Assembly (NCBI GenBank): GCA_022711405.1
Contig: JAKLFC010000003.1
Span: 124,001 to 188,000 of the forward strand
Source: Bacteroidota bacterium
GTDB taxonomy: Bacteria; Bacteroidota; Bacteroidia; Bacteroidales; JAGONC01
Length of the DNA stretch: 64,000 bases
Reading direction: 5' to 3'
Within the stretch, counting starts at the first letter, position 1. Every line of letters begins with the position of its first letter. Of the stretch, positions 31,589 to 41,742 are shown piece by piece. A program made the translations under genes and the position numbers. The notes below the pieces were generated by a model. The model was not told where the DNA came from and ran no database searches. It saw only the letters and a list, made by a program, of their open reading frames with translations.

Positions 31589-33145
31589 ATGCCTGATACT
31601 CCTGAAAAATACATAAAAAACCGGGCCCGAAGCCTGCCACTGGGTGAATGTTACATCAATTCCGGGTGGGAAGATTCCGGAATGGCGTTCATTCTTGTAA
31701 CACGAAATCATACCAACGGTAACATTACTGTGGGATCCTTTCAGGTCGACCTTTACTGCCTTGGGGTTAAAGATACCTTCTGGCTATTCAACCAGGAACC
31801 AGAAGTCATTTCCGGCATTAAGAAGAGGATGGCTGATTTCTCAGATGGTTCAGATGAGATTGTACCAGTGGCTTATGTACTTGCACACAACATCATCTAT
31901 GGATCCATTGCCTTTGCCGAAGAACTGGGATTTCGTCCCCACAAGGATTTTAAACTTTCTCAGTATATTCTGGAGGAAGATGATGAGCGAATCGAGTTCA
32001 TGGACATTGAATTTGGCCTGGATGGGTATCCAGCTGTGATGGTCGGAAAAGAAAGCCATCCTTCAGGGATACTTCAGACATTGGATAAGAATGTTGGGCG
32101 AGGTAATTATATCATTATGAACGAAGAAGGTGAGGTTGCTGAGGGACCCGAGGAGGAGGAGGTTGAAGAAGATGATGATTCCGATGATGAAGGAGAAGCA
32201 GATATTCCCATTGGTAACGCAATTTCCGAAGGAAAACCCATAACCAGGGATATGATGAACCTTGCGAATGAGAGGCTGATGAAATACCTTGAAGAGCAGC
32301 ATTTTGAGAGTCTTGAGCAAGTACAGGATTTCCTGGCAAAAAATCTCACCGGAAAGCGGATCGATGAAGTCGTTCCAAAGAAAAAAGGCAGGCCGACCGA
32401 TAAGGACAGGGCAGACGACCTGATGTATCGTGCCTATGAAGCCAATGCCAGGGAAGGAATCAAACTGGCTCATCAGGCACTTGAAATAGACCCTGAGAGT
32501 GTGAGGGCCTATAATTTTTTAGCACAGCATGAGACTGATCCGGTAAAAGCTGCTGCTTTGCTGGAAAAGGCCATCGGCTTGGGAGAAAAACAGCTGGGTG
32601 AGCTATTTTTCAGGAAGAATAAGGGCCGTTTCTGGGGCATTACGGAAACCCGACCTTACATGACTGCAAAATATGGCTTGGCCAGGTGCTTTGAGACCAT
32701 GGGAAGGGAAAAAGAAGCCATGAAGATTTATGAAGAATTAATCAGATTGAATCCCAATGATAACCAGGGCGCCAGGGATGATCTGTCGAGATTGTATCTG
32801 AAGCATTGCCAGTACGATCTCTTTTCCAGGTTATACAAAAAGTTTAAGGATGATTCAACTGCCTTATGGTCATATAATTATGCTTACTTTGTTTTTAAGA
32901 CCCAGGGAGCCGGAAAGGATGCAGATCAGGCATTAATGGATGCCTTCCATTCCAATAAACATGTCATCCAAATGATCATGGGAAAGGAAAAACTGCCTAA
33001 AAGGCTTGGAGATACCTATCAGCTGGGCCATCCGGACGAAGCAGCTTACTATCTGATGGATCACCTGGAAATGTGGATGAATGACATGGAGGCGATGAAG
33101 TGGGTAGTTGAATTTTATAAAAACTGGAGGAAATATGAAGAATAA
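31589..33145 (+). CDS. TPR-containing cytosolic protein, ST7-like C-terminus
   Basis: 518 residues from ATG 31589; a TTG-started longer frame begins before the promoter and is rejected. No signal peptide. The N-terminal domain (about 15-180: LPLGECYINSGWEDSG, VDLYCLGVKDTFW, AHNIIYGSIAFAEELGF) is a conserved domain I recognise only as recurring in bacterial TPR or SEC-C-type proteins. An acidic linker (about 186-210, Glu/Asp run) follows, then a basic patch (PKKKGRPTDKDRADDLM) and several TPR-like helices (about 285-420) ending in an ST7-like region. Probably an intracellular scaffold; role unknown. Its 3' end overlaps the GH3 gene by 11 bases, so the two are co-translated. Confidence 0.75.
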   Translation: MPDTPEKYIKNRARSLPLGECYINSGWEDSGMAFILVTRNHTNGNITVGSFQVDLYCLGVKDTFWLFNQEPEVISGIKKRMADFSDGSDEIVPVAYVLAHNIIYGSIAFAEELGFRPHKDFKLSQYILEEDDERIEFMDIEFGLDGYPAVMVGKESHPSGILQTLDKNVGRGNYIIMNEEGEVAEGPEEEEVEEDDDSDDEGEADIPIGNAISEGKPITRDMMNLANERLMKYLEEQHFESLEQVQDFLAKNLTGKRIDEVVPKKKGRPTDKDRADDLMYRAYEANAREGIKLAHQALEIDPESVRAYNFLAQHETDPVKAAALLEKAIGLGEKQLGELFFRKNKGRFWGITETRPYMTAKYGLARCFETMGREKEAMKIYEELIRLNPNDNQGARDDLSRLYLKHCQYDLFSRLYKKFKDDSTALWSYNYAYFVFKTQGAGKDADQALMDAFHSNKHVIQMIMGKEKLPKRLGDTYQLGHPDEAAYYLMDHLEMWMNDMEAMKWVVEFYKNWRKYEE

Positions 33146-35762
33146 CACACTTATTCTATTCATGCTCGGCGCAGTGATTTTTCTTCTACCTTTTGGATGC
33201 AAAGAGAAATCCTCGTACCCGTTCCTGGATCCTTCCCTTTCTGCGGATGAGCGCTCCTGGGATATCGTTTCCAGGCTGACGCTGGAGGAGAAGATCGCCC
33301 AGATGCAAAACAACGCCCCTGCGATCGACCGTTTGGGCATCCCTGCCTATAACTGGTGGAACGAATGCCTGCACGGTGTGGCACGCGACGACATCGCCAC
33401 GGTCTTCCCTCAGGCCATCGGTATGGCGGCCACCTGGAATCCTGATCTCATCCTGAAGGAGGCTGAGGTCATTTCCACAGAAGCCAGGGCCAAGCACCAC
33501 GAACATGTCAGGCACAATGAGCGCAGCATCTACCAGGGACTGACCTTCTGGTCGCCCAACATCAACATCTTCCGTGATCCGCGCTGGGGGAGGGGACAGG
33601 AAACCTACGGGGAGGATCCCTACCTAACTTCCCGTATTGCGGTGGCATTTGTGAAAGGATTGCAAGGTGACGACCCTCGTTATTTTAAAGTAATATCAAC
33701 CCCAAAGCATTTTGCGGTGCACAGCGGCCCGGAGTCGTCACGGCACCGTTTCAATGCCGTGGTTGACGACCGCGACCTTTACGAAACCTATCTCCCGGCT
33801 TTCGAAGCGTGTTTCAGGGAAGCAGGGGCATACTCAGTAATGTGCGCCTACAACCGGACACAGGACGAAGCCTGTTGTGCCAGCTCGCCACTGCTGATAG
33901 ATGTGTTGCGCAATAAATGGGGATTCCAGGGGTATGTAGTGTCTGACTGCGGTGCCATATGGGACATTTATACTGGCCACCGGATCGTGGATTCGGCATA
34001 CCAGGCTTCGGCCATGGCCGTGAAGGCCGGCTGCGACCTGACCTGCGGCAACGAATACCTGTCGCTGAAAAAAGCCGTGGACGAAGGGATCATTTCTGAG
34101 GAAACCATTGACCAGTCAGTCCAGCGGCTCATGCTGGCCCGCATCCGGCTGGGCATGTTCGATCCCGAAGAGATGGTAGGGTATGCTCAGATACCCATTG
34201 CAGAGAATGACAAACCCGAACATGGGACGCTGTCGGAGGAGGTTGCCCGGCAGAGCATGGTGCTGCTGAAGAACCAGGGCGATCTATTGCCGTTGAAGGA
34301 GACCGTTAAAAAGATCGTCGTGGCCGGACCCTATGCGGATCAGGTGGATGTCCTGCTGGGTAATTACAACGGGACACCCTCCCGTCCGGTCACTTTCCTG
34401 CAGGGTATCAGGAGCCGGGCAGGGAAGGATACCCGCGTAGTTTATTGCAAGGGATTCATCTCGCTGCAGGAATTAGTGTCCCCGGGAGATATACCTGATG
34501 AATGCCTTACACCTGCTGATCAGTCCGGTGTAAAGGGGCTGAAGGCCGAATATTTCAGCAATCCCGACCTGGCCGGCGATCCTGTGGTGACTGCGGTCGA
34601 TACTCTTATCAGCCCGCGATGGCGTCTGGCTGCCCCGTATGCGAATGTGCCGGCTGACCACTTCTCGGTGCGCTGGACCGGATTCCTGGTACCACCCATG
34701 GATGGTACGTACGAGATCGGTTTCACATCGGATTACAGGGGTAGATTATACCTGAACGACCAGCTGGTCATCGATCACTGGAAAGTGGACAATTACTGGG
34801 ATTATAAGAAGATCAACCTGTCGATGACGCGGGGCACACCGGTCAGTATCCGGCTGGAGTATGCCGATGATATTGACTACGCGGGGATATGGCTGAGGTG
34901 GAGGATCTTAAAGGAAACCGGATTCGAACAGTCGCTCAGCGATGAGTTGATGAAAGAGTTGAAGGATGCGGATGCCTGCATCTTTGTTGGAGGAATTTCT
35001 CCTGCCCTGGAGGGAGAGGAAATGAACGTGGAGGTGGACGGATTCTCAGGAGGTGACCGCACCCACCTTAACCTGCCGGCCATCGACGAGGAGATGCTTA
35101 ACGCTGTTCATGGCTCCGGCGTACCTACAGTACTGGTGCTTACCGGCGGAAGCGCTCTTTCGGTCGGCTGGGCAAAGGAACATATCCCGGCCATCATCCA
35201 GGCCTGGTATCCCGGCCAGGCGGGAGGAAGCGCTCTGGCAGACATTCTGTTCGGGGATTATAATCCCTCGGGCAGATTGCCGGTCACCTTTTACAAATCG
35301 GTGGAAGACCTGCCCGGTTTTGAGGATTATTCCATGAGCAACCGCACCTATAAATATTTCAGGGGAGAAGTCCTGTATCCCTTTGGACACGGATTGAGTT
35401 ATTCAGCGTTCAACTATCTGAATGCATCCGTTCCGCCTTTGGTGTTTACCCGTGAGGATGTATGCAATGTGACCGTTGAAATCACCAATGCATCCGGCAG
35501 GGAAGGTGAGGAGGTAATACAGGTATATGCTTCGAAAGAGAATGCCGGTTCTTTCAGGCCGTTGAAGATGCTGGTGGGATTTCAGAAGGTGCTGCTGAGG
35601 GCAGGTGAAATCCGGCAGGTGGCGGTCCCCGTTCAGATACGGCAAATGCAGTATTACGACCCGCAGGTACAGGATTACCGTGTTGAACCAGGAATGTACA
35701 CGCTCCTGGTTGGATCCAGTTCGGAGGATATCAGGCTCAGGGTGCCGGTAGAGGTTCATTGA
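33135..35762 (+). CDS. GH3 glycoside hydrolase lipoprotein with inserted PA14 domain
   Basis: 875 residues from ATG 33135, with a clear ribosome site (GGAGGAAAT) inside the end of the upstream gene. Lipobox PFGC (lipidated Cys at about 23). GH3 N-domain with catalytic nucleophile Asp271 (VVSDCGAI, the form common in beta-xylosidase/beta-glucosidase-like members), the KHFAVHSGPE and RWGRGQETYGEDPY blocks, then an (alpha/beta)6 domain carrying an inserted PA14 domain (about 466-592: LKAEYFSN, DGTYEIGFTSDYRGRLYL) and a C-terminal FN3-like domain. It removes terminal beta-linked sugars at the outer membrane. PA14 insertions often shape the pocket or bind the glycan. It opens the sugar block with AKR, GH29 and GH38; the exact bond is not set by sequence. 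Confidence 0.93.
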   Translation: MKNNTLILFMLGAVIFLLPFGCKEKSSYPFLDPSLSADERSWDIVSRLTLEEKIAQMQNNAPAIDRLGIPAYNWWNECLHGVARDDIATVFPQAIGMAATWNPDLILKEAEVISTEARAKHHEHVRHNERSIYQGLTFWSPNINIFRDPRWGRGQETYGEDPYLTSRIAVAFVKGLQGDDPRYFKVISTPKHFAVHSGPESSRHRFNAVVDDRDLYETYLPAFEACFREAGAYSVMCAYNRTQDEACCASSPLLIDVLRNKWGFQGYVVSDCGAIWDIYTGHRIVDSAYQASAMAVKAGCDLTCGNEYLSLKKAVDEGIISEETIDQSVQRLMLARIRLGMFDPEEMVGYAQIPIAENDKPEHGTLSEEVARQSMVLLKNQGDLLPLKETVKKIVVAGPYADQVDVLLGNYNGTPSRPVTFLQGIRSRAGKDTRVVYCKGFISLQELVSPGDIPDECLTPADQSGVKGLKAEYFSNPDLAGDPVVTAVDTLISPRWRLAAPYANVPADHFSVRWTGFLVPPMDGTYEIGFTSDYRGRLYLNDQLVIDHWKVDNYWDYKKINLSMTRGTPVSIRLEYADDIDYAGIWLRWRILKETGFEQSLSDELMKELKDADACIFVGGISPALEGEEMNVEVDGFSGGDRTHLNLPAIDEEMLNAVHGSGVPTVLVLTGGSALSVGWAKEHIPAIIQAWYPGQAGGSALADILFGDYNPSGRLPVTFYKSVEDLPGFEDYSMSNRTYKYFRGEVLYPFGHGLSYSAFNYLNASVPPLVFTREDVCNVTVEITNASGREGEEVIQVYASKENAGSFRPLKMLVGFQKVLLRAGEIRQVAVPVQIRQMQYYDPQVQDYRVEPGMYTLLVGSSSEDIRLRVPVEVH

Positions 35763-35868
35763 TAAAATCCAAATTCCAGGTACCAAATTCCAGTTCCGCC
35801 TCCTGCCAGCTGCTGACTGCTGACCGCTGACTGCTGACCGCTGACCGCAGACCGCTGACCGCTGACCG
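35763..35868 (+). repeat. Composite heptamer array (AAATTCC words, then CTGACCG words)
   Basis: It starts at the GH3 stop codon: AAATTCC, AGGTACC, AAATTCC words (35770-35790), then a 22-base C-rich part, then eight perfect 7-base words at 35813-35868: CTGACTG, CTGACCG, CTGACTG, CTGACCG twice, CAGACCG, CTGACCG twice. Same element order as at 20231. Confidence 0.9.
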
Positions 35869-35876
35869 AATTACGG

Positions 35877-35884
35877 TATCTTTG
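35877..35884 (+). promoter_or_regulatory. -7 promoter box of the aldo/keto reductase gene
   Basis: TATCTTTG, a perfect TAnnTTTG, expected start near 35891, 13 bases before ATG 35904. The place for a -33 box lies in the heptamer array. Confidence 0.6.
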
Positions 35885-35903
35885 TTTTTTGAAATCTGAT
35901 CTT

Positions 35904-36896
35904 ATGGAAAAGTACATGGCATCGGAAGAGAGGTACTCAAAGATGGAGTACCGCCGCTGTGGCCGGAGCGGCCTGTTGCTCCCGGCTATCTCCCTGGGAT
36001 TGTGGCACAACTTCGGGGGAGTGGATGATGCTGAGAACTCACGAAAGATCGTCCTGGAAGCCTTTGACAGGGGTGTCACCCATTTTGATCTGGCCAACAA
36101 TTACGGTCCGCCACCCGGCTCTGCCGAAGAGACATTTGGCAGGATCCTCAGGCAGGATCTGCATCCTTACCGCGACGAGCTGGTGATATCCACCAAGGCA
36201 GGTTATTACATGTGGCCCGGACCTTATGGTGAATGGGGATCACGGAAGTACCTCGTGGCCAGTCTTGATCAGAGCCTCAAAAGGATGGGGCTCGATTATG
36301 TGGATATCTTTTACCATCACCGTCCCGATCCCCATACACCCCTGGATGAAACCATGGCTGCACTGGACCACATTGTACGTAGCGGAAAAGCTCTCTATGC
36401 GGGTATTTCAAACTACAAGAACGAGGGGGCCATCCGGTCGGCAGAGATCCTCCGCAAGCTGGGCACACCCTGCCTGATCCATCAGCCGGTGTATAACATG
36501 TTCAAACGTACTGTCGAAATGGAACTGTTGCAGACACTGCATAAGCTGGGAATTGGGTGCATTGCTTTTTCTCCCCTTGCACAGGGACTGCTCACCGACC
36601 GTTATCTCAACGGGATCCCCAAGGGCTCGCGTGCATCGAAACCGCATGGATTCCTGCGGCCACACCAGATCACTCCGGAGATCATTGAAAAAGTGCAGAA
36701 ACTGAACGCCATCGCCGGCCGGCGCGGCCAGAGCCTGGCACAATTGGCGCTTGCCTGGATCCTGCGGCACGAGACCATGACATCCGTGCTGGTCGGAGCC
36801 AGCTCGGTTGAACAACTGAGGAACAACCTGGGGGCGTTAAATAATCTGGAATTCACAGAAGAGGAACTTTCAGATATTATAAAGATCGTTGGTTGA
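35904..36896 (+). CDS. Aldo/keto reductase (YghZ / glyceraldehyde-3-phosphate reductase-like)
   Basis: 330 residues from ATG 35904 (a TTG at 35889 would place the start before transcription). (beta/alpha)8 AKR with catalytic tetrad: Asp and Tyr in THFDLANNYG, Lys in VISTKAGYYMW, His in DIFYHHRPD. The sequence GPPPGSAEETFGRIL and WPGPYGEWGSRKY is the YghZ subgroup signature, whose members reduce L-glyceraldehyde-3-phosphate, methylglyoxal and related carbonyls with NADPH. Cytosolic. Its place between GH3 and GH29 suggests handling of a sugar or its breakdown product, such as an aldehyde from fucose. It follows a heptamer array and has its own -7 box. Confidence 0.92.
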   Translation: MEKYMASEERYSKMEYRRCGRSGLLLPAISLGLWHNFGGVDDAENSRKIVLEAFDRGVTHFDLANNYGPPPGSAEETFGRILRQDLHPYRDELVISTKAGYYMWPGPYGEWGSRKYLVASLDQSLKRMGLDYVDIFYHHRPDPHTPLDETMAALDHIVRSGKALYAGISNYKNEGAIRSAEILRKLGTPCLIHQPVYNMFKRTVEMELLQTLHKLGIGCIAFSPLAQGLLTDRYLNGIPKGSRASKPHGFLRPHQITPEIIEKVQKLNAIAGRRGQSLAQLALAWILRHETMTSVLVGASSVEQLRNNLGALNNLEFTEEELSDIIKIVG

Positions 36897-36931
36897 TCTT
36901 TGCTTTGTTGTATAAGAGTTTAATAAAATAT

Positions 36932-38404
36932 ATGAGCAAACTAGCTATCTTATTGTTTTTTAGCATTATTTGTATTGAAAGTTGGTCACAGGAGCAACAG
37001 GTTTACGTTCCTGAAAACGATCCGCTGGTCCTGCAGAAGCTGGAACAATGGCAGGATATGAAATTCGGTCTGCTCATGCACTGGGGCCCTTACAGCCAGT
37101 GGGGCATCGTGGAATCCTGGTCCATTTGCCCGGAGGACTATGGCTGGTGCGAACGGAAAAAAGGCAACCGCCCCGGGAATTATGAGGAATACAGACATGA
37201 GTATGAAAACCTGAAGACAACCTTCAATCCGGTTGCCTTTGACCCTGACCGGTGGGCCGAGGCAGCTGCAGAAGCAGGGATGCGCTATGTGATCTTCACT
37301 ACCAAGCATCATGACGGCTTTTGCATGTTCGACACCAGGCACACGGACTATAAGATCACTGACTCAGGTTGCCCGTTTCATACCAATTCCAGGTCGGATA
37401 TTACCAGAGAGATCTTTGAGGCATTTCGCAAAAAGGGAATGTGGGTTGGACCCTATTTCTCGAAACCCGACTGGCACAGCCCTTTTTACTGGGATCCCTA
37501 TTTTCCTCCCATGGACCGGAATGTGAACTATGATCCGCTGGAATATCCTGAAAAGTGGGATCAGTTTGTCAGGTTCACTCAGCAACAGATCATGGAGCTG
37601 ATGAGCGATTATGGGCCGGTGGATATCCTCTGGCTGGACGGTGGCTGGGTGGCAAGGCAATCCGCAGATGAGATCGCTCACTATTATGCCAGGCATACCT
37701 CAGCAGGGGGTTCCGGATTTATGAAAAGCTCCATTGTCAACCAGGATATCCGGATGGATGAGCTGGTAAACAAAGCCAGGCAAAAGCAACCAGGATTGAT
37801 CGTAGTGGACCGGGCAGTGCCTGGGAAGAATCAGAACTACCTCACTCCGGAGAATCAGGTGCCTGAGGAAGCCCTCCCATTCCCCTGGGAATCCTGTATC
37901 ATTTCAGGCGGCGGATGGTCGTGGGTGCCGGATGCGGAGTATATGACCGGCCACAGGGCCGTTCACCTCCTTGTCGATATCGTGGCCAAGGGAGGCAATT
38001 TGTTGCTGAATATCGCTCCCGGACCGGATGGTACCTGGGATCCGGGGGCCTACCGGTTGCTGAAGGAGATCGGTGAATGGATGCGGGTGAACAGCGAGGC
38101 TATCTATGGTACCAGGGCCATTGCACCTTACAAGCAGGGTAAGGTTTGCCTGACTTCGAAAAAGGATGGAACGCTTTATCTGATCTATCTTGCTGATGAA
38201 AATGAAATCCGGATGCCTGCCGTGATCGGGCTGGAGGGTCTCTGCCCGGGTGACGGTGCCAGGGCGACCTTACTTGGGTCGGATAAAACACTCAAATGGT
38301 ACAAAAAGGGTGAAGGATTTGAGGTGAAGATACCGGAATCCATAAGCAATAATCCCCCTTGCAGAGATGCATGGGTGGTGAGGATAGCTGATAAAGGGTA
38401 TTAG
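36932..38404 (+). CDS. Alpha-L-fucosidase, GH29, secreted
   Basis: 490 residues from ATG 36932; a TTG at 36893 is rejected as it precedes the signal peptide. Signal peptide ends ESWSQ. GH29 (beta/alpha)8 domain (about 25-385) with FGLLMHWGPYSQWG, YVIFTTKHHDGFCMFDT, KGMWVGPYFSKPDWH and nucleophile Asp236 in LWLDGGWV. The GNLLLNIAPGPDGTWDPG block and a C-terminal beta-sandwich complete the family layout. It removes terminal alpha-L-fucose from glycans, in the periplasm or at the surface. The acid/base residue is not clear by eye. It lies 35 bases after the AKR gene in one operon and precedes GH38, matching stepwise removal of fucose and mannose from glycoproteins. Confidence 0.93.
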   Translation: MSKLAILLFFSIICIESWSQEQQVYVPENDPLVLQKLEQWQDMKFGLLMHWGPYSQWGIVESWSICPEDYGWCERKKGNRPGNYEEYRHEYENLKTTFNPVAFDPDRWAEAAAEAGMRYVIFTTKHHDGFCMFDTRHTDYKITDSGCPFHTNSRSDITREIFEAFRKKGMWVGPYFSKPDWHSPFYWDPYFPPMDRNVNYDPLEYPEKWDQFVRFTQQQIMELMSDYGPVDILWLDGGWVARQSADEIAHYYARHTSAGGSGFMKSSIVNQDIRMDELVNKARQKQPGLIVVDRAVPGKNQNYLTPENQVPEEALPFPWESCIISGGGWSWVPDAEYMTGHRAVHLLVDIVAKGGNLLLNIAPGPDGTWDPGAYRLLKEIGEWMRVNSEAIYGTRAIAPYKQGKVCLTSKKDGTLYLIYLADENEIRMPAVIGLEGLCPGDGARATLLGSDKTLKWYKKGEGFEVKIPESISNNPPCRDAWVVRIADKGY

Positions 38405-38409
38405 TGGTG

Positions 38410-38449
38410 ATTCATAGTCATTCATAGTCATTTATAGTCATTTATGATT
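38410..38449 (+). repeat. ATTCATAGTC decamer array
   Basis: Four 10-base words: ATTCATAGTC twice, ATTTATAGTC, ATTTATGATT, beginning 6 bases after the GH29 stop codon. Confidence 0.85.
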
Positions 38450-38475
38450 AACGAAGACAATCCTTGTTGATTGAG

Positions 38476-41400
38476 ATGAGAATTAACCTGCTGATTTTTA
38501 TTATGGTGATTTTCACTGGCCTTCTGAGTGGTCAGAATTACCGGAGTGGGTACATGAAAAGCATCAAGGGGGAGGAGCTCCAGTACCATTCGCCCCAACC
38601 CGATGCTGACAGGTCGCTGCTGGTCAGATCAGAAGACAGCCGGAATTACATTGAATGGGAAACCGATCCCATCCCGGCGCCAGCGGGCCCTGAGCAGTTC
38701 ACTTACCTGATGCTTGCAGGCATGGATGTGAATCCGGAGGATCCCCACACCTGGAACATCTACCTCAACGACAGGATATTTTTCACCATCCAGTCGCCCC
38801 TGGACACGATCCAAAAATGTCTTACCTGGCAGGGCCCCGATCAAACAGCCCTGCAATTCGATGCAACCCAGGTTGATAAGTACGGAGACTTCATGGGGTA
38901 CCTTACACTGGCAGTTCCGACCTCTTTATTCAAGCCTGACAGTCCTGTCAGGATCAGGGTGCAGGGCGAGACGGCAGGCAGCCGCACCTGGTTCATGGTG
39001 TTCAAGTATGAAACGCGGAACAGGGTGAACCTGGTGGCTGAAAATGCCATCACCACCGACAACAAGCAGGTGCTCAGGGTCGACATTGTGTACTATGGAA
39101 AGCCCCGGCAGGGTAGTATTGAACTGGAAGGCAACAGGGTAGAACAGATGATCTCTATGGGATACAATGTTTTTTACCAGGATATCCCTGCCGTAACATC
39201 GCCCACTTCTTTTCATGTAAAGGTGGCGGTGGGGGACGAGATCCTTGCCGACCGCGATTTTATGGTTGACCCGGTGGTTCCCATGACGATTTATCTCCTG
39301 CACCATTCTCATAATGATATTGGCTACACCCATGTACAGGATGAGGTGGAACACATCCAGTGGAATAACCTGGAGGAAGCCATGAAGCTCAGCCTTCAGA
39401 CCAGGGATCTGCCGGAAGGGATCCGGTTCAGATGGAACACGGAAGTCATGTGGGCCGTAGACTCCTGGTTGCAGCAGGCATCTCCTGAGGAAAAGGAGCT
39501 TTTTTGTCAGGCAGTCCGAAGCGGCTGGATCGATCTGAATGCCATCTTTTCCAATACGCTGACGGGACTGTGTACCTCACGGGAACTGATCCAGCTGACT
39601 GAATCTGCCCGGCGGATAGGCCGGCAGTGCGGAATAGAGCCTGCTTCGGCCATGGTCAGCGATATTCCGGGATGGACATGGGGACTGGTACCTGTACTTG
39701 CCCGGAGTGGTGTGAAATACCTGTCGCTGGGGAACAATAACGGCCATCGCGTGGGGAACATGAACCAGGAATGGGGCGACAAACCTTTCTGGTGGAAATC
39801 CCAATCCGGAGAGGATAGCATACTTTGCTGGGTGCATGGCAAGGGTTACTCCTATTTCCATACCGGCCTGGGCTATGAGCAGCTGAAAAAGGTACTGACG
39901 GAAGAAAAGATCCATGCCTACATCCATCAGCTGGCCACTGAGAAATATCCTTACGATATGGTCATCCTGCGTTATAACATTGGCTCCGACAACGGACCGG
40001 TTGATCCGTCACTTATCCAGACGGTCAAATCGTGGAATGAACGTTATCTTACTCCCCGGCTGGTTATTTCCACCGTTACGGAGTCTTTCGGGATTTTCGA
40101 ACGGAAGTACGGAAGGATGATTCCATCCTATTCCGGAGATCTGACGGGCTACTGGGAGGATGGCGCATACTCTTCCGCCATCGAAACGGCCATGAACCGA
40201 CACAATGCGGACCGGCTGGAGCAGGCGGAGGTTCTCATGACCCTTGACCGGCAGCGGTATTATCCTGAACATGAGTTCAGGGAAGCATGGAGGCAGGTGC
40301 TGCTCTTTGATGAGCACACATGGGGCTCATGGAACTCCATCAGCGAGCCGTTTTCCCCGTTCACGCTGCAGCAATGGGAAATAAAACGCTCTTTTGCCCT
40401 CAGAGCAGATACGTTATCAAGGGAGCTGCTGAAGGATGCCCTTCCAAAAGAGGTGACAATCCAGGAAGGGGCCGGTGCAATCATGGTATTTAATACCACT
40501 TCATGGAAAAGGACCGGTCTGGTGACGCTTCCGGCGGGAACCTTTCCGGTAGGATTATCACAGGTGAAGGATAAAGATGGTAACGTAAGCCCCGTACAGG
40601 TCCTGATGTCAGGTGAAGCGGTTTTTCTTGCCGGGGATGTTCCTCCTTTGGGATCGAAGATATATTACGGGGATTTAAAACCAGCTAAATCTGTTCAAAA
40701 CAAAGAATCCGGCAAAAACAGTCTTGAAAACGAATATTTCATTATTGAAATTGATCCTGTCAGCGGGGCAGTGAACCGTATCTGCGACAAGTCATTGAAG
40801 CAAGAGCTGACCGACCGGTCAGACCTTTCCGGTATCAATGCATATTATTATGTTTCGGGCAGGGATCCTTCCCGACCTCTGCAGGTGGATATGGTTAAAA
40901 CAAAAGTAAAGGAGTCAGGGCCGGTCATCAACTCTTTGCTGGTGGTTGCCCAGGCTCCCGGGACCAGTTATCTCTCCCGTGAGATCAGGCTGATCAGGGG
41001 TATGCACCAGATCGAGATCATCAACCGGATCGACAAAGCCGGCATTCTGGAACCCGAAGGTGTCCATTTGGCATTTCCGTTTGATATTCCTGAGGGTTTG
41101 GTGCGCTATGACCTGGGATTTGCGGTATGCAGGGCAGAGGAGGACCAGCTTCCGGGAGCCTGCCGAAACTATATCACCGTGGAGAACTGGGTGGATGTTT
41201 CAAATCGGCGGTATGGTATCACGTGGGTAAGCCCGGATGCTCCGATCATTGAGGTCGGGCAGATCTCCACGGATGCTCCCGTCGTTGGCTGGACCGAAAC
41301 ACTTCAACCCACCCAGACATTTTATTCCTATGTGATGAACAATTACTGGGAGACCAATTACAAAGCTTCCCAGGATGGGGAATTTGTCTTCAGGTACATC

Positions 41401-41742
41401 CTGCTGCCCCATGCCGGATTTGACGCGGTACAGTCGGAACGAAGGGCCATTGAGGAGCGCCAGCCACTGATCGCCATACCCTGCGGGCCCGATGCCAGGG
41501 CGGTGCGGCTTTTCCCGCAATGGGACCATCCATCGGTCAACCTGATGAACATCCGGTCATCCCCTGACGGAAAGGGAATCTGCCTGACCCTTTTCAACAG
41601 CAGCCTGCAACAGGCCTCTGTCGAACCAAGGATGCTGGGTCAAAAGGTACACCGGAGTGATCTGGATGGCAACACACTGGATAAGATACATGGCGAAATC
41701 CTGATTCCCGGGATGGGACTGAGGAATCTGGTCGTGTATTAG
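38476..41742 (+). CDS. Alpha-mannosidase, GH38, secreted
   Basis: 1088 residues from ATG 38476 (a TTG at 38464 is less likely). Signal peptide ends LLSGQ. An N-terminal beta-sandwich (about 25-265) precedes the GH38 catalytic domain, with zinc ligands His279 and Asp281 in HSHNDIGY and nucleophile Asp396 in VSDIPGWTWG. Later zinc-site His residues lie in AFDEHTWGSW. Long C-terminal beta domains follow. GH38 enzymes trim alpha-mannose; they are active on N-glycans in other organisms. The protein is probably periplasmic. It is the fourth gene of the sugar block, with GH29 62 bases upstream; the gap holds a decamer array. No SusC/SusD pair accompanies the block. Confidence 0.92.
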   Translation: MRINLLIFIMVIFTGLLSGQNYRSGYMKSIKGEELQYHSPQPDADRSLLVRSEDSRNYIEWETDPIPAPAGPEQFTYLMLAGMDVNPEDPHTWNIYLNDRIFFTIQSPLDTIQKCLTWQGPDQTALQFDATQVDKYGDFMGYLTLAVPTSLFKPDSPVRIRVQGETAGSRTWFMVFKYETRNRVNLVAENAITTDNKQVLRVDIVYYGKPRQGSIELEGNRVEQMISMGYNVFYQDIPAVTSPTSFHVKVAVGDEILADRDFMVDPVVPMTIYLLHHSHNDIGYTHVQDEVEHIQWNNLEEAMKLSLQTRDLPEGIRFRWNTEVMWAVDSWLQQASPEEKELFCQAVRSGWIDLNAIFSNTLTGLCTSRELIQLTESARRIGRQCGIEPASAMVSDIPGWTWGLVPVLARSGVKYLSLGNNNGHRVGNMNQEWGDKPFWWKSQSGEDSILCWVHGKGYSYFHTGLGYEQLKKVLTEEKIHAYIHQLATEKYPYDMVILRYNIGSDNGPVDPSLIQTVKSWNERYLTPRLVISTVTESFGIFERKYGRMIPSYSGDLTGYWEDGAYSSAIETAMNRHNADRLEQAEVLMTLDRQRYYPEHEFREAWRQVLLFDEHTWGSWNSISEPFSPFTLQQWEIKRSFALRADTLSRELLKDALPKEVTIQEGAGAIMVFNTTSWKRTGLVTLPAGTFPVGLSQVKDKDGNVSPVQVLMSGEAVFLAGDVPPLGSKIYYGDLKPAKSVQNKESGKNSLENEYFIIEIDPVSGAVNRICDKSLKQELTDRSDLSGINAYYYVSGRDPSRPLQVDMVKTKVKESGPVINSLLVVAQAPGTSYLSREIRLIRGMHQIEIINRIDKAGILEPEGVHLAFPFDIPEGLVRYDLGFAVCRAEEDQLPGACRNYITVENWVDVSNRRYGITWVSPDAPIIEVGQISTDAPVVGWTETLQPTQTFYSYVMNNYWETNYKASQDGEFVFRYILLPHAGFDAVQSERRAIEERQPLIAIPCGPDARAVRLFPQWDHPSVNLMNIRSSPDGKGICLTLFNSSLQQASVEPRMLGQKVHRSDLDGNTLDKIHGEILIPGMGLRNLVVY

